From Paludibacter sp. (lineage in GTDB: Bacteria > Bacteroidota > Bacteroidia > Bacteroidales > Paludibacteraceae): a DNA stretch of 64,000 bases. The position numbers and the translations under genes were made by a program. Every line of letters starts with the position of its first letter. Position 1 is the first letter of the stretch. The stretch spans positions 24,028 to 88,027 of the forward strand of contig JARLGX010000008.1 in NCBI GenBank assembly GCA_031292575.1. The letters run 5' to 3'. Shown here piece by piece: positions 46,972 through 55,474 of the stretch. A model generated the notes under the pieces. That model saw only the letters and a list, made by a program, of their open reading frames with translations. It was not told where the DNA came from and did no database searches.

Positions 46972-48399
46972 TTACATTAACGGGCTGAAAAGCCGTGCAA
47001 ATGATTCTTTCAATTTTTGTCTGCGTTTCCGGTTGGTCCACATTTCAAATGTCAGTTCTTCACAATTCTCAGCATCATTCAAAAATAAGTTTCTCAAAGT
47101 TATAGCAGTTTTTGGATCGTAAATAAATGCATTTGCTTCAAAGTTCTGATCAAAGCTGCGTTCATCCATATTGGTAGAACCAACAATAGAAATAAAATCG
47201 TCAATAACCATTGCTTTGCTATGTAAAAACCCTTTATTATAGCGAAAAACACGAATACCGGCTTCGAGAATTTCGCCCAAATAGCTGCTGGTACTTGCGT
47301 CGGAAAGTCTGGAATCTGACTTAATGGGAATCATTAACCGAACATCAACACCACTTAACGCTGCCGTTTTTATACAATTAGTTATTACATCGGTAGGCAT
47401 AAAATAGGGCGAATGAATGAAGATATATTTAGTAGCTGTTGAAAAAGCAGATGTAATACCTTGTAGAATTGCAGCCCAATCAGAATCAGGTCCACTATTT
47501 ACAATCTGAACCAAATTGGGCTCAAATTTTTCAGGTTCCGGAAAATATTCCTGACCCTCTATCAACTTTTGGTCTACAAAATACCAATCAATCATAAACA
47601 AAAGCTGAAGACCATGAACTGCAGATCCTTCCAATTGTATAAATGTATCGCGCCAATTTCCTAATTTATTCCCGTAAATATATCTATCAGCTATGTTTAT
47701 GCCCCCTGTAAATCCAATTTTACCATCAACAATTACTAATTTACGGTGATTCCGATAATTAATTTTATTACTTCGGGAAATTTGCCAACGAAATGGCAAA
47801 AAAGGCCGAACATAAACCCCCGCTATGCGCAACGATTTTAGGTATTTTTCAGATAAATCAAAACTCCCCCAATAATCGTAAATCATCCGAACCCGAACTC
47901 CTTCTTTCACTTTTTGAATGAGAAGTTCACGTAATTGATTTGAGATTTTATCATCGTCAAAAATAAAAAACTCGATATGAATGTGATCTTTTGCAGCCTG
48001 AATTGCATCAAATAAAGCTTTAAAAGTGCTCTCACCTGTAGCTAAAACCTCAATTTTATTAAACGCATAACCGGCAGCATCGCTATTTTTATATAGAAGT
48101 TTCACCAAATTCAACTGATTATCATTCATCAGCGTTCTATCCAGTTTACTTATGTCAAAAGAAGCCACAGGTCTGTCAATAACCCTGCGAATGCTCTTTT
48201 TGGATATGATTTTTTGTTTACGATAATCTTGCCCAAGTAGCAAATAAAAAAACATACCAATTACAGGAATAAACAATAAAACCAGCACCCACGATAACGA
48301 TTTTACCGGATTACGGTTTTCCAATAGCAATACCGAAATAGTACTGATAAGGGTATAAACATAAAGCACAATAATAATCAGAGTAAAAATGCGTGTCAT
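46972..48399 (-). CDS. cls: cardiolipin synthase (phospholipase D type)
   Basis: A 475-residue membrane enzyme joining two phosphatidylglycerols into cardiolipin. Two N-terminal membrane helices (FTLIIIVLYVYTLISTISVLLL and SWVLVLLFIPVIGMFFYLLLG) precede two HKD motifs: HRKLVIVDGKIGFTGGIN and HSKAMVIDDFISIVGSTNMDE. The HIEFFIFDDD before the first HKD is also typical. The gene starts 12 nt after ribD ends and is probably co-transcribed. Confidence 0.93.
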   Translation of the reverse strand: MTRIFTLIIIVLYVYTLISTISVLLLENRNPVKSLSWVLVLLFIPVIGMFFYLLLGQDYRKQKIISKKSIRRVIDRPVASFDISKLDRTLMNDNQLNLVKLLYKNSDAAGYAFNKIEVLATGESTFKALFDAIQAAKDHIHIEFFIFDDDKISNQLRELLIQKVKEGVRVRMIYDYWGSFDLSEKYLKSLRIAGVYVRPFLPFRWQISRSNKINYRNHRKLVIVDGKIGFTGGINIADRYIYGNKLGNWRDTFIQLEGSAVHGLQLLFMIDWYFVDQKLIEGQEYFPEPEKFEPNLVQIVNSGPDSDWAAILQGITSAFSTATKYIFIHSPYFMPTDVITNCIKTAALSGVDVRLMIPIKSDSRLSDASTSSYLGEILEAGIRVFRYNKGFLHSKAMVIDDFISIVGSTNMDERSFDQNFEANAFIYDPKTAITLRNLFLNDAENCEELTFEMWTNRKRRQKLKESFARLFSPLM

Positions 48400-48411
48400 A
48401 AAAATTGAAAG

Positions 48412-49452
48412 TTAAGTTTTATTTTTAAAAAACAGCCATTCATGACCGGCGAATAATTGTCTGGTTACGGGTTGAAGTTGCAATACAGGAGCCGCAACAC
48501 CTTCATTTATGCGTTGCGGGGAGACTTCAACATTTGCTTCGTCCCACAATCCTTCTTCGATAAAACTATTCAAAATTGTGGCACCACCTTCTACCAAAAC
48601 GGAATGAATATTTCGTTCGTAAATTTCTTGTAATATTGTTTTTAAGCGGTTGCTGTCAAAATCAATATGAATAAATTCCACATGTGTTTTGTTTGTTCTA
48701 ACCTTTTGAGTGAAAATTAATGTTGGTATGCTTCCATCCATCAAATTAAAATTTTCGGGAATTCGTCCATTGCTGTCAATAGCTATACGAATCGGCGATT
48801 TTCCTGTCCAGTTACGCACCGTCAGAGAAGGATTATCAAGCAATACCGTGTTGGCTCCAACCAGAATCGACTGATTTTCGGAACGCATCTTATGCGTCAA
48901 TTGTTTGGTAATTTCATTTGATATCTGCAAAGGTGGTTCAGTACAGTCGGTTCGGATTCTGTCTATAAATCCATCCTGCGTTTGTGCCCATTTAAGCAAA
49001 ACATAAGGCCGTTTTTGTGTCTGGTAAATAAAAAAACGTTTGTTCAATTCACGACATTCATCTTCCAAAACCCCGACAACAACCTCAATTCCGGCTTTTC
49101 GTAAAATATCCACCCCCCTACCCGATACTTTCGGATTTGGATCGAGCGTACCAATCACCACGCGTGGAATGCCGGACGAAACTATCAGATTGGCACAAGG
49201 AGGCGTTTTCCCATAGTGCGAACAAGGTTCCAGACTGACATATAAGGTTGCTTGTTTCAACAATTCCTTATCTTTTACAGAATGGATGGCATTTGGTTCG
49301 GCGTGAGCTTCGCCATAATGACGGTGATAACCCTCACCGATAATTTTATCATCGCACACCAAAACCGCTCCAACCATCGGATTTGGAGCAACGTAACCAT
49401 CTCCAAACCGAGCCAGTTGCAAACAGCGGGACATGTATTTTTCTTCAGTCAT
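48412..49452 (-). CDS. ribD: bifunctional riboflavin deaminase-reductase
   Basis: RibD deaminates and then reduces the pyrimidine intermediate of riboflavin synthesis. The deaminase part has zinc motifs HAEPNAI and EPCSHYGKTPPC; the reductase part (residues about 150-346) has VLLKWAQTQDGFI and VLVEGGATILNSF. I take the ATG at 49452 (MTEEKYMSRCLQLARFGD). The frame is open to a TTG at 49518, but the extra codons lie in a TCAGTTATCAGT repeat. It is divergent from prmC. Confidence 0.95.
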   Translation of the reverse strand: MTEEKYMSRCLQLARFGDGYVAPNPMVGAVLVCDDKIIGEGYHRHYGEAHAEPNAIHSVKDKELLKQATLYVSLEPCSHYGKTPPCANLIVSSGIPRVVIGTLDPNPKVSGRGVDILRKAGIEVVVGVLEDECRELNKRFFIYQTQKRPYVLLKWAQTQDGFIDRIRTDCTEPPLQISNEITKQLTHKMRSENQSILVGANTVLLDNPSLTVRNWTGKSPIRIAIDSNGRIPENFNLMDGSIPTLIFTQKVRTNKTHVEFIHIDFDSNRLKTILQEIYERNIHSVLVEGGATILNSFIEEGLWDEANVEVSPQRINEGVAAPVLQLQPVTRQLFAGHEWLFFKNKT

Positions 49453-49475
49453 CAGTAAATCAGTTATCAGTAAAA
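49447..49475. repeat. TCAGTTATCAGT-type dispersed repeat
   Basis: Tract CATCAGTAAATCAGTTATCA followed by GTAAAA, lying over the ribD start and upstream of prmC. Same family as 8957-9029 and 50380-50412. Confidence 0.6.
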
Positions 49476-49534
49476 AGCCATATAAATTTAATTCATTAGC
49501 AGATTGGCAAATCAGCAAATCGACAAATTTCGTT

Positions 49535-49542
49535 TATCTTTG
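49535..49542 (+). promoter_or_regulatory. -7 element directly before prmC
   Basis: TATCTTTG ends 4 nt before the ATG at 49547, so the mRNA is predicted to be leaderless or nearly so. Confidence 0.55.
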
Positions 49543-49546
49543 CATC

Positions 49547-50422
49547 ATGCAAACTGCCATTCAACAGATACAATCCGAACTTCAGGGACTTTATCCCAAA
49601 ACAGAAATCAAAAGTTTCTCCAATCTAATTGTTGGTAAACTCACAGGATTTTCACGCACGGAAATAATCGTTAACAAAAATACACTTTTTTCTGATGAAC
49701 AACGCAAGATTGTGGATAGTTTTATCGAAAAATTGAAGAAATTTGTTCCAATTCAGTACATTTTGGGGGAAACGGAGTTTTACGGACTCCCTTTTAACGT
49801 AAATGAGTCTGTATTAATTCCCCGTCCCGAAACGGAAGAACTGGTAGATTGGATACAAAATGAAAATAAAAAGAAGGAAGAAATAAAAATTCTGGATATT
49901 GGCACCGGAAGCGGCTGCATTGCCATAAGTCTGAAGCACGAGTTTCGAAATTCAACGGTTGATGCCTTTGATATTTCTGAAAAAGCACTGGAAACGGCAC
50001 AAAGCAATGCCATCCTCAACAACCTGGAAGTAAACTTTAGTAAGGTTGATATATTAAACGCACCCGATTTTGATCAGAAATGGGATATCATCGTCAGCAA
50101 TCCACCTTATGTTACCGAACAGGAAAAAACCGAAATACTTCCCAATGTGCTTGAACACGAACCGCATGTAGCATTATTTGTGCCGGATAACGACCCCTTG
50201 CTGTTTTATCGCCGGATTGCCCTTTTTGCAAAATCGCACATGCAACTCAATGGAAAACTATATTTCGAGATTAATCGGGAATTTGGAAAACAAACCACCG
50301 ATTTACTTACCGAAATGGGATTTAAAAACACGGAAGTGCGCAAAGACATTTCGGGAAATGACCGCATGGTGAAAGCAGTTATCAGTGAACAATTATCAGT
50401 GAACAATTTTATTTCCGATTAA
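49547..50422 (+). CDS. prmC: release factor glutamine methyltransferase
   Basis: PrmC methylates the Gln of the GGQ loop in release factors RF1 and RF2. The protein is 291 residues from the ATG at 49547. Motif I is ILDIGTGSGCIAISL, and the glutamine-methylating NPPY is in IIVSNPPYVTEQEK. The N-terminal helical domain is present. The frame is open upstream to 49433, but that part lies ahead of the promoter element. The last residues (ISEQLSVNNFISD) are encoded by a TTATCAGTGAACAA-type repeat, so the natural end may have been extended. Confidence 0.93.
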   Translation: MQTAIQQIQSELQGLYPKTEIKSFSNLIVGKLTGFSRTEIIVNKNTLFSDEQRKIVDSFIEKLKKFVPIQYILGETEFYGLPFNVNESVLIPRPETEELVDWIQNENKKKEEIKILDIGTGSGCIAISLKHEFRNSTVDAFDISEKALETAQSNAILNNLEVNFSKVDILNAPDFDQKWDIIVSNPPYVTEQEKTEILPNVLEHEPHVALFVPDNDPLLFYRRIALFAKSHMQLNGKLYFEINREFGKQTTDLLTEMGFKNTEVRKDISGNDRMVKAVISEQLSVNNFISD

Positions 50423-50477
50423 ACGTCTTTATTCTTTTGTCAAAAATATTTGGTTCTAATGTCTAATATCTCCTTCC

Positions 50478-51347
50478 ATGTTTAAACTTCACAAAGACCA
50501 TCCGTGGATTCATTATATCTTGTTGCTGTTTGGGGTTTTGTGTATCTCGTGGTCGGCTATATTGGTAAAAATAGCTGATATAAGTGGATTTGGCTCCGGA
50601 TTTTACCGATTGTTTTTTGGTACTATCGGCATTATTCCGGTATGGCTCTATTTCAAGAAACCAATTATCAATCGTAAAGGAGTAAAAGTTGCTATCATTT
50701 GCGGAGTACTTTTTGCATGCGACATTGCCTTATGGAATACATCCATCATGCTTTCGAAAGCTACCATTTCCACACTGCTGGCCAATCTTGCCCCCGTATG
50801 GGTGGGCCTTGGTTCGTTGTTTTTCCTGAAAGAAAAACCAACCAGAACGTTTTGGATTGGAACAGCAATTTCTATTTTTGGTGTAACCATCATCATTGGC
50901 ATCAATGAGATAATGGCAGCCAATCTGAATTTCGGTAACACACTGGCAATCGCAGCCAGCATGTTTTACGGAGCTTACCTGATTACTGTGCGCAAAGGTC
51001 GAAACACACTCGACACATTCTCATTCACCTCCATTTCCATGATGTCAAGCACAGTGGTATTGGGGCTTATTTGCCTGTTTACGGCTACTCCGCTTTGGGG
51101 TTTCAGCACCAAAACATGGTTGGCATTGGGAACACTGGGAATTATTCCGCAACTGCTGGGCTGGCTTGCCATCAATCAGGCACTGGGGCATATTAAACCC
51201 ACAATTGCATCGGTAAGTTTACTAAGCCAGACGGTTTTTACAGCTATTTTCTCCGTGTTCATTCTGAGCGAAGTCCTCACCCTCCACGAAATCGGCGGTG
51301 CGGTGATAGTGTTGGTGGGGATTTATTTGGTGAATCGGAGGAAATGA
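50478..51347 (+). CDS. EamA/DMT-family transporter
   Basis: A 289-residue protein with ten hydrophobic segments in two EamA repeats (first half IHYILLLFGVLCISWSAILV..., second half GNTLAIAASMFYGAYLITV...). The end SVFILSEVLTLHEIGGAVIVLVGIYLVNRRK is characteristic. Such transporters move small metabolites across the inner membrane; the substrate is unknown. It follows prmC by 55 nt and may share a transcript. Confidence 0.85.
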   Translation: MFKLHKDHPWIHYILLLFGVLCISWSAILVKIADISGFGSGFYRLFFGTIGIIPVWLYFKKPIINRKGVKVAIICGVLFACDIALWNTSIMLSKATISTLLANLAPVWVGLGSLFFLKEKPTRTFWIGTAISIFGVTIIIGINEIMAANLNFGNTLAIAASMFYGAYLITVRKGRNTLDTFSFTSISMMSSTVVLGLICLFTATPLWGFSTKTWLALGTLGIIPQLLGWLAINQALGHIKPTIASVSLLSQTVFTAIFSVFILSEVLTLHEIGGAVIVLVGIYLVNRRK

Positions 51348-51368
51348 ATATTTATCCCCGCATTGGTA

Positions 51369-52607
51369 TTAGGTTGCAACTTCTGTTGAGAAAAACTTAG
51401 TAGCTATAGTTGAATGATATTTGAAACGTCCTTCATGTTCTTCTTCATCAATTTCTATTTCCGTTAAATGCCATATACCGGCTTCTATAAGTGCACTTTT
51501 CAGGGTTGGGATGCATTCAAAATCAGTGGTTTTGTAAAAGCTCAATTTGTCCATACCCAGAAAAATAAGATCATCTTTAGTGGCATTCAATGTTTCGCAT
51601 AAAAGCTTTCCTTCGGGCACCCTTGAACTAACAAGCGGTAAGAAACTTAGTACATACAAATTATCACCCTCGATGGTAAAAGGGAAATAACCCAGTAAAT
51701 GCCCGCTCAAATCGCGACATGCAAATAGTATTTGATTATTTTGTCCAGTTACCATTTCACATAAACAAATCGATTGTGTCAATGCGCTATATCTATAAAA
51801 AGATGATCGGGTATCAAGCCTTTCCTGTAAACGTTTTAATGCGTGGCTTTGAATATATATTTTCAAAGGGCGCGTATTATTACTACTTTTGATAATTTCA
51901 TTATACGGCAGAGAAACCAAAATGGAGTCATCGGACAAATAGCTCCCTATTAAAAGCCGGTAAGCCGGTCGGCTTTTTTGATTGTAGGTAAAATAAATGC
52001 GTTCAGGCTCGGCCGATGTAATAAACAACTGCTGCTGGAGATGTCTGGAATTATTCGGAGTATCATATTCCCAGGTAAAGCCATACACCCGAAAATTTAG
52101 TTTTGAAAGATATAAAGTAGCGTATCTGACATAATTGCCATACACGGTCATCAATTCATTTACCTCATTTTCCCTCTCTTCCAACCGGTCAGCAATAATT
52201 GAATAGGCATCTATTTGGTCAAGTCCTTCGATTAATTTTATTTTCCGTGAGAAAAGGGTATTAAATGCCAATCCAATAGAAAGATAATCGTAATACAATA
52301 ATCCAATGGAAGAGTCGCCAACGTACGTTCTTTTTGTAAAATCATACATTGCCCGCTGTATCATTTTTAAATAACGTTTGGGGACATCGTGGCCACATCG
52401 CGAAAGAACCCTTGGAGTTGAAAATTGCAGTTGCATCATTCGTATCTTTTGTTTCTTGGTGAATTGGTCAAATAATACCGGGTCAAGCTCCAATATCTTA
52501 AGTGTTTTCCTTGCAACCGTTGAATAGTGATCAAAAACGTTCTTTGTTATTTTTAGATCGTCTGATTTTTTTGGTGGTGTTTTTTTCTTTTTCCTTTGTT
52601 GAGACAT
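51369..52607 (-). CDS. unrecognised cytoplasmic protein
   Basis: A 412-residue protein from the ATG at 52607; an upstream GTG at 52670 gives 21 further residues, which are less convincing. It starts with a basic tail (SQQRKKKKTPPKKSDD), then a helical stretch (about 20-180) and a beta-rich C-terminal half. No signal or membrane segment is present, and I recognise no known domain. It lies 104 nt after the DUF6261 gene on the same strand and convergent to the EamA gene. Near-consensus TATCTTTA lies at 52620-52627 on the minus strand. Confidence 0.6.
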   Translation of the reverse strand: MSQQRKKKKTPPKKSDDLKITKNVFDHYSTVARKTLKILELDPVLFDQFTKKQKIRMMQLQFSTPRVLSRCGHDVPKRYLKMIQRAMYDFTKRTYVGDSSIGLLYYDYLSIGLAFNTLFSRKIKLIEGLDQIDAYSIIADRLEERENEVNELMTVYGNYVRYATLYLSKLNFRVYGFTWEYDTPNNSRHLQQQLFITSAEPERIYFTYNQKSRPAYRLLIGSYLSDDSILVSLPYNEIIKSSNNTRPLKIYIQSHALKRLQERLDTRSSFYRYSALTQSICLCEMVTGQNNQILFACRDLSGHLLGYFPFTIEGDNLYVLSFLPLVSSRVPEGKLLCETLNATKDDLIFLGMDKLSFYKTTDFECIPTLKSALIEAGIWHLTEIEIDEEEHEGRFKYHSTIATKFFSTEVAT

Positions 52608-52711
52608 GGTTTCTTGCAATAAAGATATTAAAGGGTTCGTTTGTTTAGAAAATTCATCCTCTCCCACCACTTACCCCATAAGCTGCCGGAGAGGATGATA
52701 GTTTTCAGGGT

Positions 52712-53446
52712 TTACGCTTTCGGAGCTTCAGTGACTACAATTGTGGTCTTACGTGATTTGCTTTGGGCTATTGAGTCCTGAGCACGACCAATACGGGCAT
52801 TAAGCTCTTTTACAAATTCAGCGTAAGGAGCTTCGCCGTTAACTTCGATAAGTGCATTGATACGTTTAGTTATCTTGCGATAAGCGGCATCAATTTCCAG
52901 GCGAACCTGTTTCATGCGCAGTTCGGTGCGATTAGCTTCTTCGGAGTTACGGGTAGCTTCGAGCGTTTTGAATGTAATATTCTGGGTCTCCAGCATATTA
53001 ATCCACGGTACAAGACCTACTGTAACTATTTCGGCACCTGCTTTGGTACGTAAATCCTTAATCATGTTTTCAACTTCTCCGGTTTCTTCATCATAAGGTT
53101 TAGAAGCCAGGTCACCGTATTGGTCAATGATTACGTTTACAATTTTAGCGGCATTGTGCACATTTGCGTCAAAATGATTCATTGCAGTATGTGCTAAATT
53201 AGAAGTACTCCGCAAAGTAATATCCCTGTCATGATCGGCATTCACTATATCGTCCGTCGTTGCACTTTTAGTGATTGCCTTGTAAGCTTCAATTTCATCC
53301 TGATACTTCAGCAAAAAGGCCGCATAAGCATCAACAATACCAAGTACCTGGGGTGTGTACTTGATAACGAAATCGTTGAAATCGGTTAAAAACTGGTAAT
53401 GACCTGCATTACGTTGATTGTGTAAATTCAAATTTGCTATTTCCAT
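52712..53446 (-). CDS. DUF6261 family protein
   Basis: A 244-residue all-helical protein from the ATG at 53446 (MEIANLNLHNQRNAGHYQFL). The N-terminal NLHNQRNAGHYQFLTDFNDFV and the repeated heptad-like helices fit DUF6261, a Bacteroidota family of unknown function. There is no signal peptide. It lies 80 bp from the 41-bp tandem array, which is upstream of its start. The C-terminus ends in a short polar tail. Confidence 0.75.
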   Translation of the reverse strand: MEIANLNLHNQRNAGHYQFLTDFNDFVIKYTPQVLGIVDAYAAFLLKYQDEIEAYKAITKSATTDDIVNADHDRDITLRSTSNLAHTAMNHFDANVHNAAKIVNVIIDQYGDLASKPYDEETGEVENMIKDLRTKAGAEIVTVGLVPWINMLETQNITFKTLEATRNSEEANRTELRMKQVRLEIDAAYRKITKRINALIEVNGEAPYAEFVKELNARIGRAQDSIAQSKSRKTTIVVTEAPKA

Positions 53447-53526
53447 AAGCAAAACTTTTTAAATGATTAAACATAGTATGTAAGGAATTCAAGAGACAAA
53501 TTAATACTAAAGCGAAAAAACAGCAT

Positions 53527-53705
53527 CCCCACTTGGGGAATCTTCCAAAACTGTTCCGACAAGGTTTCCCCATTTGGGGAAAGTTCCAAAACTGTTCCGT
53601 TGAGCTTTCCCCACTTGGGGAATGTTCCAAAACTATTCTGGTGAGTTTTCCCCAAAAGGGGAAAGGTTCAAAACGATTCCGGTGAGACTTTCCCCATCTT
53701 GGGAC
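53527..53705. repeat. 41-bp tandem array with a palindrome in each unit
   Basis: Five units with CCCC at 53527, 53568, 53609, 53650 and 53692 (steps 41, 41, 41, 42). Each has a CCCCACTTGGGG-type palindrome followed by TTCCAAAACTGTTCC or a close variant. The fourth has CCCCAAAAGGGG. The minus strand stays open but shifts frame at each unit, so it is not a real gene. The array lies upstream of the DUF6261 gene. Confidence 0.88.
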
Positions 53706-54006
53706 GGCATTTTTCAAAAAAATATCGTAGTTCACACGCCTGCGAACTACGAATCAGTGATAGTGAACAGAGAGTATAGTGAATCACGAAATGTTATATT
53801 TCCCTTTATTTATCGGCACTTGAAGGTTGTTAAGCCTCCATCAATTGTTTCAATATCAATAATCTGCAACAAATATAGATAGTTAATTTAAAATATGCAA
53901 TAGTTCACAATAAAAATATAATAAAAGTTATCAACAGATATAGATACAAATTGATACAATATAAAAATAAATGGGTTTTATACATTTAATATAATTGACA
54001 AATCAC
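53706..54006. other. AT-rich gap, no supported gene
   Basis: Between the array and the TonB-domain gene there is only AT-rich DNA. A short run near 53753-53785 (CAGTGATAGTGAACAG) belongs to the dispersed TCAGT-type repeats. Confidence 0.5.
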
Positions 54007-54014
54007 TATATTTG
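54007..54014 (+). promoter_or_regulatory. -7 element of the TonB-domain gene
   Basis: TATATTTG matches TAnnTTTG; the RNA would start about 20 nt before the ATG at 54040. A degenerate TTTA lies at the -33 distance. Confidence 0.55.
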
Positions 54015-54039
54015 TCAAATCTATTTAATACATTGAATT

Positions 54040-54504
54040 ATGAAAAGAATCCTGTTTTTAGTGTTGATTGGTTTAATGGCGATTTCGTGCTTGATTCAGG
54101 CTCAAGATAAAATGACAACCGGCAATTCCGCCGAAAGCAGTAACGTGATAATAGATCCGGGTGCAGGTGGTGACTCGCTGCGATTAATTGATAGGATTAT
54201 TGAGCAAATGCCACAATTCCCGGGAGGAGAATCTGCCTTACTTAGTTTCATCGAGAAAAATCTAACTAAACCACCTGTAGCACAACACGACAATGGTGTT
54301 CCAGGTAAAGTAATTTGTCGCTTTGTAGTTGAGAAAGATGGAAGCATTAGCAATATTACTGTTATCCGATCGCTCGACCCTGCGTGCGATAAAGAAGCAG
54401 TAAGAGTACTAAAATTACTCCCTAAATTTATTCCCGGAAAACAGGATGGTAAGGCTGTAAGGGTCTATTACACGCTACCTGTAATTTTTAAGTTCGGGAA
54501 ATAA
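54040..54504 (+). CDS. exported protein with TonB C-terminal domain
   Basis: A 154-residue protein: signal peptide (KRILFLVLIGLMAISCLIQA), a short linker, and a TonB_C domain from about residue 58 (MPQFPGGESALLSFIEKNL, GKVICRFVVEKDGSISNITVIRSLDP, LPVIFKF). It lacks the N-terminal anchor and the long proline linker of TonB, so it cannot span the periplasm as TonB does. Such short proteins are frequent in Bacteroidota and may act in the periplasm. It has its own promoter and a terminator-like palindrome downstream. Confidence 0.8.
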   Translation: MKRILFLVLIGLMAISCLIQAQDKMTTGNSAESSNVIIDPGAGGDSLRLIDRIIEQMPQFPGGESALLSFIEKNLTKPPVAQHDNGVPGKVICRFVVEKDGSISNITVIRSLDPACDKEAVRVLKLLPKFIPGKQDGKAVRVYYTLPVIFKFGK

Positions 54505-54533
54505 TTTCAAACCACGCAGACACGCATTGTTTG

Positions 54534-54568
54534 TAGAGACGCATTGCCATGCGTCTCTATTTTTTTTT
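54534..54568 (+). terminator. GACGCATTGC palindrome acting as terminator
   Basis: TAGAGACGCAT (54534-54544) and ATGCGTCTCTA (54549-54559) pair around TGCC, followed by TTTTTTTTT. It belongs to a dispersed palindromic family, with a second copy at 54587. Confidence 0.75.
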
Positions 54569-54586
54569 AAAACCAATGTGTTTTCA

Positions 54587-54604
54587 GACGCATTGCAATG
54601 CGTC
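54587..54604. repeat. GACGCATTGCAATGCGTC palindrome
   Basis: A perfect 18-bp palindrome, related to the hairpin at 54534-54559. Together the copies lie between convergent genes, with outer flanking AAACCAC/GTGGTTT. Confidence 0.7.
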
Positions 54605-54627
54605 TCTACATGGTGGTTTAAAACAAT

Positions 54628-55395
54628 TTATTTCAAATTCCCCAAATTAAAATAGCTAGCCGGAATGGGTGTATTTAGTTTAATTTCCTCGATGGTCATT
54701 TTTGTTCCGGGGCCATCTTTGAGCATATCTTTGTATACAAAAGCCATGGGAAACCAACGCCCTTCCACCCGTTGTACGTTGGAGAACGTAATCCGCTTCA
54801 GCAATTTACCGCCTTTGGCAAACAAATCTTCTCTAAGGGGAACATCGCGCTCTGTATCCACCCACATTTTGCGGGAAAAATAATTCACATCCGGTATAAT
54901 GGCCGTAAGCGTCACCACCCAGCATTTACGACCGTCTATTATTTCCGTGCCGGCCACTTCGGCTTTGTATTGTTCCAGCAACGGTTTATCGTTCATCATG
55001 TCTTCGTACGACATATCGCTACCCATCACCGATTGGCGCAACATGTGCCCCGAAATTTGGATAGTGCGGTCGGTCGTGGGCGAATAAATCCAGAGTTGGT
55101 TTTCCAGCTTCAGCATCTTGGTACCTTTCTCGCGTACCGGAGCCAGGTATTCGGTATACGCTTTATGGTCGCCTTCGCCATAGGTTTTCAGAGTCATGGT
55201 ACGCTTGGTGCGCTCCGTTCCTATTTCCATCGAAGCCGTCATCACACGCGTTTTGGCCGACATATTAGCATCCACCTTATCAAGAATTGTTTTGCCGGAT
55301 GGGTTTTGGGCAAATAAAAATATCGGGAGAAAAGCCAACAGACCCCCCAACTCCCTAAAGGGGGAGTATTTAATTACTTTATTCATTGATTTCAT
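54628..55395 (-). CDS. LolA-like outer-membrane lipoprotein-sorting-type protein
   Basis: A 255-residue exported protein of the LolA/COG2834 group. The mature fold shows KTRVMTASMEIGTERTKRTMTLKTYGEGDHKAYTEYLAP, then KMLKLENQLWIYSPTTDRTIQISG, then MWVDTERDVPLREDLFAKGGKLLKRITF, matching the half-barrel that binds lipid. The leader is odd: between the N-terminal basic part and the hydrophobic LLAFLPIFLFAQ lies YSPFRELGG, which is the translation of a CCCTAAAGGGGG-type repeat (55341-55368). It is the last gene of the TetR-ABC unit and should shuttle a lipid or lipoprotein in the periplasm. Confidence 0.8.
   Translation of the reverse strand: MKSMNKVIKYSPFRELGGLLAFLPIFLFAQNPSGKTILDKVDANMSAKTRVMTASMEIGTERTKRTMTLKTYGEGDHKAYTEYLAPVREKGTKMLKLENQLWIYSPTTDRTIQISGHMLRQSVMGSDMSYEDMMNDKPLLEQYKAEVAGTEIIDGRKCWVVTLTAIIPDVNYFSRKMWVDTERDVPLREDLFAKGGKLLKRITFSNVQRVEGRWFPMAFVYKDMLKDGPGTKMTIEEIKLNTPIPASYFNLGNLK
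55341..55368. repeat. CCCTAAAGGGGG element inside the LolA-like CDS
   Basis: GACCCCCCAACTCCCTAAAG followed by GGGGAGTA. It encodes YSPFREL near the start of the LolA-like protein. Core element of the dispersed CCCCTAAAGGGG family. Confidence 0.85.
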
Positions 55396-55446
55396 ATTTA
55401 TATGTTTTAATATTTTAATTTACCCCAACATAAGTGATATCTTCTT

Positions 55447-55474
55447 ACTCCCCTTTAGGGGTTGGGGGTTATTT
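55447..55474. repeat. CCCCTTTAGGGG element at the end of permease 2
   Basis: ACTCCCCTTTAGGGGTTGGG then GGTTATTT. It starts immediately after the stop codon of the permease gene (55473-55475). It forms an inverted pair with the element at 55341. Confidence 0.85.

Noticed and set aside
53409..53735. Minus-strand open frames over the 41-bp array
   Set aside because: The unit shifts frame each 41 bp and the frames overlap the start of the DUF6261 gene; no homology or start signal.
54772..55317. Plus-strand 181-codon frame opposite the LolA-like gene
   Set aside because: It is the antisense shadow of a well-supported gene, without features of its own.
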